Positions 57,722-64,000 of a stretch of DNA of 64,000 bases are shown here, piece after piece (position 1 is the first letter of the stretch; every line of letters starts with the position of its first letter). Origin of the DNA: Brasenia schreberi (lineage: Eukaryota > Streptophyta > Magnoliopsida > Nymphaeales > Cabombaceae). The stretch is taken from contig JAYKKT010000074.1 in assembly GCA_036023115.1 (NCBI GenBank), positions 12,422,501 to 12,486,500 on the forward strand, written 5' to 3'. The translations under genes were made by a program, and so were the position numbers. The notes beneath the pieces are model-generated. The model was not told where the DNA came from. It saw only the letters and a program-made list of their open reading frames with translations, and searched no databases.

Positions 57722-60700
57722 GTCAACAACAACAACAACTAAACCTTTTCCCATACTAGACGGGGTCAGCTACATGGATTCTTTATTTCCACAAATCCCT
57801 ATTGTGTGCCATGTTAGCAGTTAACTCCCAATAAGCTAGATCATTCTTTATTGTTTCTTTCCAACACTTTTGTGGTCGTCCTTTACCTCTTTTAATACTT
57901 TCAAATTTAGTTTTTTTAACCTTCTTAAAGGTTCTTCTTTTGATCTTCTTTCTATATGTCCAAACCATCTTAAACGATGTTCTCTCATTTTATCCTCTAT
58001 TGGTGCCATTCCTAATTTGTTTCTAATAACCTCATTATGTATACGGTCTTTTCTTATATGACCACTCATCCATCTCAACATCTTCATTTCTGTCACAGAC
58101 ATCTTTTGTACATGTTGATGGTTAACTGCCCAACACTCAGAACCATAAAACATGGTAGGCCTAATTGCTACTCTATAATATTTACCTTTTAATTTTAATG
58201 GTATATTCTTATCACAAAGAATACCGGATGCTCCTCTCCATTTTAACCAACTAGCATTAATTCTATGTGTAACATCTCCATCAATTCTTCCATCACTCTG
58301 AAAAATTGACCCTAGATATTTAAAACTTTCCTTTTGGGGAATGCAATGTGTGCCAATTTTAATTTCTATGTCCTCTGAAGTAACCAAATGATCAAACTTA
58401 CATTCCATATATTCTGTCTTTGTTCTACTAAGTCGGAGGCCTTTGCTTTCTAATGTTTCTCTCCATAGTTTCAATTTTCTATTAACTTTTTCCTTAGACT
58501 CCTCCACTAGGTAATGATTTTGAGTGGGCCAGCTTTGGGCGGCCCCTTGATATACAAGACTTTCCTAGGTTTTGGGAGGACGAGCTTGGTTGTCTCGCCC
58601 AAAGTCTCACCAAGGTTGTCCTCGTGGTCTTGCGAAGCTGACAAGCACGGAAAATTTTGTATTCCCTGAAGCTGAGGGTAACTCTCACATAGAATTACCA
58701 CTATATGGTCTTCGTGGGGAATTTTGACACACCTATGAAAGGTGGATGGAACAACTCGCAGGCTGTGTATCCAGGGTCTTCCCAGCAATAGATTGTAGTG
58801 GGGTGTATGTCTAAGACATGGAACACCCCCAAATGGGCTATGCCCCCCGTTTCCATGGGTTACTCTATGGCTCCTAGAGGTCTAGATGCATTCCCATCGT
58901 ATCCAGATTACGATGGGGCTTGGCTTTACGGAGGTCAAGGTGACTCCGATTTGATACGCTACATGGAGTGGAAGGATATTGAGACCTCCTCCCCCATCAA
59001 CTAGGCACCTATTCAGAGAATGGTGATTCAATACCACCTCGATATGTAGGGCTTGGTTGTGGGTTTCGTCTGGTCTTTTAATATCCTCTTCCGAGAACAC
59101 GATGGGCGTTTTTACACATATAGGCGCCACTTGGATTGACAAGGACTCAGGAGTTATATTTGAGCTAACCTTGGCTCTTTCTAGGATTTTTTCTAAAACA
59201 AGTCTATGCCTAGTGTCATCTGCAAATAACATACACCAAGGTACTTCATCTTGAATATGTTTTGTTAACTCATCCGTCACCATTATAAATAAGTATGGAC
59301 TTAAAGTTGATCCTTGATGTAACCCAATATTAACTTCAAAGAAGTTTGTCGTTCCTTCATGAGTCCTCACAAATGTTTTTGCACCATCATACATGTCAAT
59401 TATAAGGTTAATATATGTCAATGGGATACCTCTTTTTTCCAAAGTTCTCCAAAGAACCTCCCTCGGTACCCTATCATAAGCTTTTTCTAGATCAATAAAT
59501 ATCATGTGAAGGTCTTTCCTTTTTGCTCTAAAATGTTCCATAAGACGTCTCAAAAGGTGAATCGCTTCAATAGTAGATCTGCCTAGCATGAATCCAAATT
59601 GGTTCTTTGTTGTACTTGATACTTGTCTTAACCTACGTTCGATAATTCTTTCCCATAATTTCATAGTATGACTCATTAACTTGATACCTCGATAATTCGC
59701 ACAATTTTGAATGTCTCCCTTGTTCTTATATATGGGTATAAGTGTACTTGCTCTCCATTCCTCGGGCATCTTTTGAATAGTCTTGTGAGCCAAGTGATTC
59801 CTATTTCTCCTAGTATTTTCCAAACTTCTATAGGAATATTATCCCCTTCATATGTTTAAGAGCCTCTTTGACTTCATTCTTTTGAATACGTCGGTAGAAA
59901 TTGTGGTTTATATACTTTTCTGACTTGGCTAAATCTCCTAAACTAATACTAACATCTTTATTTTCATTAAAAAGATTATAAAAATAGTTTTTCCATCTAT
60001 TTCTTATATCATCATTTGCCACTAAAATTTTTTCATCCTCGTCTTTTATGCATCTAACATAATTAAGATCTTTAGTTTTCTTATTTCTAGCCCTAGCTAT
60101 CCTAAAAATATCTCTTTCACCCTCTTATGAGTTGAGTTTTTTATATAAGTCCTCCCAAATCTTAGCTTTTGCTTTACTAACGGCCTTTTTCTCTTCCTTC
60201 TTTGCTTTCTTATAAGCTTCTAAAGTTTCACTAGTTTTCTTAGCATAATGTAATTTGTAACGTGCCCTCTTTGCCTTGATTTTATTTTGTACTACTTCAC
60301 TCCACCACCAAGCTTCTTTTTGTGCCGGTACACTTCCCTTAGATACCCCTAACACATCTTTCGCCACTTTCCTAATATGTATAGCCATATTGTTCCACAT
60401 ATCACATGGTGTGCCAACATAATTCCAAACATCTCCTTGAAGGACTTTCTGTTTAAATATATCTTCTTTCTCGCTTTTGAGGTTCCACTATTTAGTCCGA
60501 ATAGCTCTATGCACTCTTTTCTTTTTTGTCCATTTTTTTATTTGTAAATCCATAACTAAAAGTCGATGTTGAGTGGTTAAGCTTTCTCGTGGAATTACCT
60601 TACATTCTTTACAACACGCTCTATCTTTTTTCCTACAAATAAAGTAATCAATTTGTGTTTGTGATAAGCCACTCTTATAAGTAATTAAATGTTCATCTCG

Positions 60701-61534
60701 TTTTTGAAGATTGTATTGACTATAAAGAGATCAAATGCCATAGCAAAATTTAAAATCTCCCTACCTTCCTCATTTATATCCCCAAAACCAAAGTTTCCAT
60801 GAATCCCTTGATATCCTAATGCCTCTTTACCGACATGTTCATTTAAATCTCCTCCTAAACAAATCATCTCTCTTTGTGGAATCTTTTGAAACACCTTATC
60901 TAACTCTTCCCAAAAAGCTGTCTTTATACTATCTTCTAGTCCTACTTGGGGTGCGTAAGCACAAACTATATTCAAAACCTCTGCTCCTAACACTAATTTC
61001 AACGTCATGATACGGTCACTATATCGTTGTATGTCTACTATACTCTCCTTTAAATCTTTATTTATGATAATACCAACTCTGGTTCGAGCCTTTTCTTTAC
61101 CTGAGTACCATAATTTAAAACCTATATCCTCTATCTCCTTTGCTTTTTCTCCAACCCATTTTGTCTCTTATAAACATAGAATATGAACCTTTCTCCGAAT
61201 CATAGTATCTACCACCTCCATTAGTTTACCCGTTAATGTTCCAATATTCCAAGAACCAATACGAATCTTATTATGTAGGACTAGCTTCCTTACCTCCCGC
61301 ATCCGTCCATAATCAAAATGCGGAGGCCCTCTCTGAAAATTCTTAACTACATTCGGGCGTCAATGTAGCGGGACTAACTTCTTTACCCACACCCGTCCAT
61401 GATGTGGGAACCCTCTCTGCAAATGATTCACTACATTTGGGCGAAAATGTAGTGGCCCTTACTTACTTCTTAGTGGCCCTTACTTACTTCTTATTGCATT
61501 CGGGCTCTGCAGCACGTTGCTAAGCTGGGACGCC
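57722..61534 (-). mobile_element. RTE-type LINE copy G, inserted into copy F
   Basis: The (GTT)n tail is at 57722-57740 (read as AAC repeats on the plus strand). The distal RT region runs 57783-58507, the RT core 59210-59823 ([59 protein letters not shown]), and the endonuclease region 60685-61330. The 5' end is truncated at about 61534, roughly 130 bases short of copy D. The target-site duplication ccaaaaaggcc is at 57711-57721 and 61535-61545. The RT core is open over a longer stretch than in the other copies, so this is among the younger ones. It is interrupted by a gypsy fragment at 58508-59209 and has a 22-base tandem duplication near 61455-61490. Confidence 0.92.
58508..59209 (-). mobile_element. 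Ty3/gypsy protease-region fragment inside copy G
   Basis: In the minus-strand frame that continues from the LINE RT, the protein becomes [20 protein letters not shown], then [20 protein letters not shown] (retropepsin-like active site; the usual D-[TSN]-G is altered to DGG) and later LGRPWIHSLRVVPSTFHRCVK. This is the protease region of plant Ty3/gypsy polyproteins. Compared with copy D, the LINE is cut after cctccacta and resumes at tcatctgcaaataac. CTAG occurs at both junctions (58506 and 59211). There are no LTRs, primer-binding site or RT, so it is a piece of an element, not a complete insertion. Confidence 0.8.
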
Positions 61535-61667
61535 CCAAAAAGGCCATTAGTGAAGTAAAAACTAAAATTTGGGAGGATTTATATAAAAAACTCAAATTAA
61601 AAAAGGGTAAAAGAGGTATTTTTAGGATAGCTAGGGTTAGAGATAAGAAAACTAAGGATCTTAATGT
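61535..61667 (+). mobile_element. RTE-type LINE copy F, right part
   Basis: After the second ccaaaaaggcc, the plus strand continues exactly where 57721 left off: [14 protein letters not shown], then GIFRIARVRDKKTKDLN. Similarity to the family ends at about 61667. With 56640-57721 this makes one earlier insertion that lost its own 3' end. Confidence 0.85.
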
Positions 61668-62306
61668 TGAATATGAATATGTGCTGTTTTTTAATATCAA
61701 TTTTAGTATTTTTGATGTTTTAGGTATTATTGTAATTGCCTATAGTACTAAAGGTATTTTGATTATTTTGTGTTTAACAACCCATTATATAAGTACAAGA
61801 CTTCTTGTATTAAGGTTAAGAGAGTAAGATTAAGAAAGAGAGAGGGGGGGGGCCTTCGTTGAAGGATATGCTCATCTTTCGATCTCCACATTTTCTTAAT
61901 TGTTTTTTATCGTGTTTGTGGTGAAAGAGATTATGATGAACAAATTGGTGCCCCATGCATCACAAATTGGTGCTCAACAAGTCATGTCTCTCTCTAACAG
62001 CCTTGCTAATGTTAGCTTAAGGATAATAATGTGGGGTTCTATCACATGGTGAAGATTGCAGTAACTCCAACTATTGTTGTGGCAAAATTCATGGTGTTTA
62101 GAAAATGTGTCTCTTGCTCAAATACTTAAAATTGAGCTCTCATGACGCTGATGTGGAAGACAACACCAATTACTTTGCTCTCCTTAGTTGCCTTGATGCC
62201 TTTTGTTTTAATACTCCCAAATGGTTCTACACAATCGACACTCTCATATTCACGTTTTTGTTATTAAGCAAAATTTTGGTATATACACCATAAATTTGAG
62301 GGAGGG
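61668..62306 (+). other. LTR-retroelement-like sequence
   Basis: AT-rich DNA with TATA-like tatataagtac at 61785 and a GA/G-rich stretch at 61835-61850, features seen in plant LTRs. A purine tract (aaatttgagggaggg, 62292-62306) lies directly before the LTR-like sequence at 62307, as a polypurine tract would. No retroelement protein motif was recognised. Confidence 0.35.
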
Positions 62307-62693
62307 TGTTAAAGTATAAATTTAATAGGAGATAGGCCACTAGAGTACGTTGATATTTGACTAACTGGCCCGACTACTAGGGCTAGGGTCAGTTAGATAT
62401 ATGGGCTCCAACTAGTCGTTGGGGACCAGCTGCAGGTCCCCAACGGCTAGTTCAGATAACCGTTGGGGGATGACCTCTTGTATTACTTCTCTCTAGCTCT
62501 ATAAATAAGAGCATTTTCCTACATCAAGGGAGAGCCGTGTGGCTGATTGTATGTATATATTTGATCATTCAATAAAATGAAAACATGAATTTTACTTGTT
62601 TTCAAGCAGTGGTTAAGTTGTTCAAGCATGCACACATGCACAATGTGTGTTTTTATTCATGTGTGCCTGCATTCGGTTGTGTGTGTGCCAACA
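62307..62693 (+). mobile_element. candidate LTR (solo or 3' LTR)
   Basis: It begins TGTTAAAG and ends CCAACA, so it has TGTT...AACA termini. It is preceded by a polypurine tract. Inside are a TATA-like ctataaataag (about 62500) and a poly(A)-signal-like aataaaatg (about 62572), in the order expected of an LTR. A matching 5' LTR was not found in the window. Confidence 0.5.
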
Positions 62694-62870
62694 CCTAACT
62701 GAGCTGGACAATCTCTTCTCCAAAGTGTTTCTCTGATTAAGTTATGGTGTGTACTCATGTGCAGACATATGACTAACCTTGCATTTGTAGAAATCCAGAG
62801 ACACGTTGCAGAAGATTAAAACAATAATATCTCTAATATCATGGAGGAAAAATGAGGGATTGAAGGAAGG

Positions 62871-62974
62871 GCAGCCTTCCTGGCTGTCACAACATCAAAG
62901 CAGCCTTCTTGGCTGTCACAACAATAAAACAGTCATCCTGGCTGTCATAACAACAAAGCAGTCCTCGTCACTGC
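62871..62974. repeat. tandem array, 3.5 copies of 29-30 bp
   Basis: Units of cagccttcctggctgtcaca followed by acaacaaag start at 62871, 62901, 62930 and 62959; the last is partial and diverged. Within each unit cagcc and ggctg are inverted, so each can form a short hairpin. Confidence 0.88.
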
Positions 62975-63203
62975 AAATTTCACAATAAATTTTCCAATTC
63001 TCTTAAACATTTTCTCAAACACTTCATGTTCGTGTTAATCATCTTTCTTCTTGGGCATTTCATCAAACATCTTCATATGCATCATCGATCTGCTCACACG
63101 CTTTTCATCACAAGCTACTCTTCTTCATTTTTAACATGCTTCCCATCACAATCAGCAGATATCTGACAAAAGTCATATTTTGTATCTTTATCTGATTTTA
63201 TTA

Positions 63204-63480
63204 CTGCCACTTGCCTTCCACTGACAAATCACGATTGATCTCTGACATGTACGCCTCCAAAGCAACAGAATGATTCTTGAAATATTCTTCTTCACAATGA
63301 TTGAGCTTTCCAAGTCTGTTTCTGTTCATATATTTGAGCAGATCTGTCATTCTATCTCTAAACCTTTTCGTCTTTGAACCTTTCACAATCAGTGCAGTCA
63401 TGTTACCTATTAAATAAGCACCCAGTATCATGTCAAAAGAAACAAATATCATGACAAATATCATTTCTCTGATGTTGACT
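63204..63480 (-). pseudogene. SKOR/GORK-type K+ channel fragment, chimeric
   Basis: The minus strand reads VNIREMIFVMIFVSFDMILG, then AYLIGNMTALIVKGSKTKRF and RDRMTDLLKYMNRNRLGK. This is the end of the last membrane helix and the C-linker of plant outward-rectifying Shaker K+ channels (SKOR/GORK). After RNRLGK the sequence leaves the channel family and continues NHCEEEYFKNHSVALEAYMS to a stop. There is no pore, voltage sensor or nucleotide-binding domain. The fragment follows the RBL fragment in the same orientation with no gap, so it is part of a chimera. Confidence 0.8.
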
Positions 63481-63997
63481 TTATGTATATCTGCATATGT
63501 GATTCTAGACCATTCACTCTCACTTCCTCTGAAATTGGTGACTCCGAATGAGTACTATCATTCAATTTTGGAGGGCATCCAACATACTTGTCTTGCTGCT
63601 CTCATCTTCCACATCTGAATCAGTAAGAGGAATTCTTCTCCACTGTCATAATATCAACCTCTTCATCTTGATTAGCATCTGACATTTTTAACTTTTTCTG
63701 TTTCAGGCATCAAATCAAATTCATCTTCTCTTTCCACATACTCCTCATTTTCTTCAAGTTCCTTAAAATCAGGTGCAAAGGCACTCCAGTTCTCAGTGTG
63801 ATCTTTAGCCCAGACATGGAGACGGAGACCACCATTGGTTGCAGGGGATGCCAAGCCAGATCAGTCAGTGCTTCCTTTGGACTCTCTAGAAGTTGTTGCA
63901 ATTCTTGATCCTCATCAAAAAACGATTCATATTCATAAGATACTTCAGATTCTGTTAACATAGAGACAGGTACAAAGGTTGCCTTGCAAGCATGCAC
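63481..63997 (-). pseudogene. RBL (RBBP5-like WD40 protein) fragment, frameshifted
   Basis: The intact protein is the RBBP5-like subunit of the COMPASS-like histone H3 Lys4 methyltransferase complex. The minus strand reads [20 protein letters not shown], then in another frame [20 protein letters not shown] and [20 protein letters not shown], then after another shift DEEVDIMTVEKNS and EQQDKYVGCPPKLNDSTHSE. These are the last WD40 repeat and the acidic region after it. At least three frame breaks are present. Upstream of LESPKEAL the sequence (MLTESEVSYEYESFFDEDQE) is not RBL and may be from another source. The fragment may continue beyond the window edge. Confidence 0.82.
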
Positions 63998-64000
63998 CGA

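Noticed and set aside
57848..58507. 219-codon minus-strand frame as a host gene
   Set aside because: It is the distal reverse-transcriptase segment of LINE copy G, with the same motifs in copies A, B and D.
58882..59823. 313-codon frame as a novel RT-protease fusion protein
   Set aside because: The frame runs by chance from the LINE RT into an inserted gypsy protease fragment. It breaks off without a gag, RNase H or integrase, so a functional fusion is unlikely.
62871..62974. CRISPR-like repeat array
   Set aside because: Units are contiguous tandem repeats without unique spacers, and the genome is a plant's.

Overview
The window is nuclear DNA of a flowering plant. It has GT-AG introns, plant-specific protein families (a class VII receptor-like cytoplasmic kinase, a plant ABCG half-transporter with a long Cys-rich N-terminus, a PHLOEM PROTEIN 2-LIKE A10 homologue, a class I TCP domain), many (TA)n(GA)n microsatellites and a dense load of decayed retroelements. 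I cannot fix the species from sequence alone.

Three protein genes look intact. (1) An RLCK-VII kinase of the PBL19/PCRK type lies on the minus strand (7405-14340, 4 exons, 430 aa). (2) A large ABCG24/28-type transporter lies on the plus strand (31744-45441, 14 exons, 1113 aa; all exon phases close). (3) A single-exon PP2-A10-like membrane protein lies on the plus strand (48205-49473, 422 aa). Two phase-compatible exons of an unrecognised gene lie at 53160-53823 (minus). Broken or partial host genes are a chloroplast chaperonin CPN60-beta fragment (2348-3020), a TCP transcription factor remnant (5187-5783), a U2 snRNA 5' fragment (15619-15644), a kinase fragment (54435-54565), and a run of unrelated gene pieces at the right edge (SKOR/GORK-like K+ channel and RBL/RBBP5-like WD40 protein, 63204-63997).

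Layout. 1-7400: repeats, CPN60B and TCP remnants, an L1-type RNase H remnant. 7405-15700: the kinase gene and its 5' flank. 15700-31600: gene-poor and AT-rich, with a decayed hAT transposase, three RTE-type LINE copies, a 195-bp tandem duplication and GGTTC-rich dispersed repeats. 31600-45700: the ABCG gene, whose second intron (5 kb) holds a nearly full-length LINE. 45700-48200: repeats, including a diverged tandem duplication. 48200-52500: the PP2-A10-like gene and an L1 remnant just downstream, possibly inside a 3'UTR intron. 53000-56600: gene fragments. 56640-61670: a nested transposon block. 61670-64000: LTR-like sequence, a short tandem array and the chimeric gene-fragment cluster.

The main theme is one family of RTE-clade LINEs (AP-endonuclease plus reverse transcriptase, (GTT)n 3' tail). 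I recognise six substantial copies plus fragments. I could pair target-site duplications by eye for five of them, and a sixth fragment has duplication-like flanks. At 56640-61667 a plus-strand copy is split by a minus-strand copy, which itself contains a piece of a Ty3/gypsy protease region. The LINE copies inside the two large genes lie in introns and are antisense to the host gene.

Nothing here forms an operon, CRISPR array or obvious new defence-like system. The most unusual structures are the nested LINE block, the 5'-only LINE fragment with 21-bp flanking repeats, and the chimeric gene-capture cluster at the right edge.
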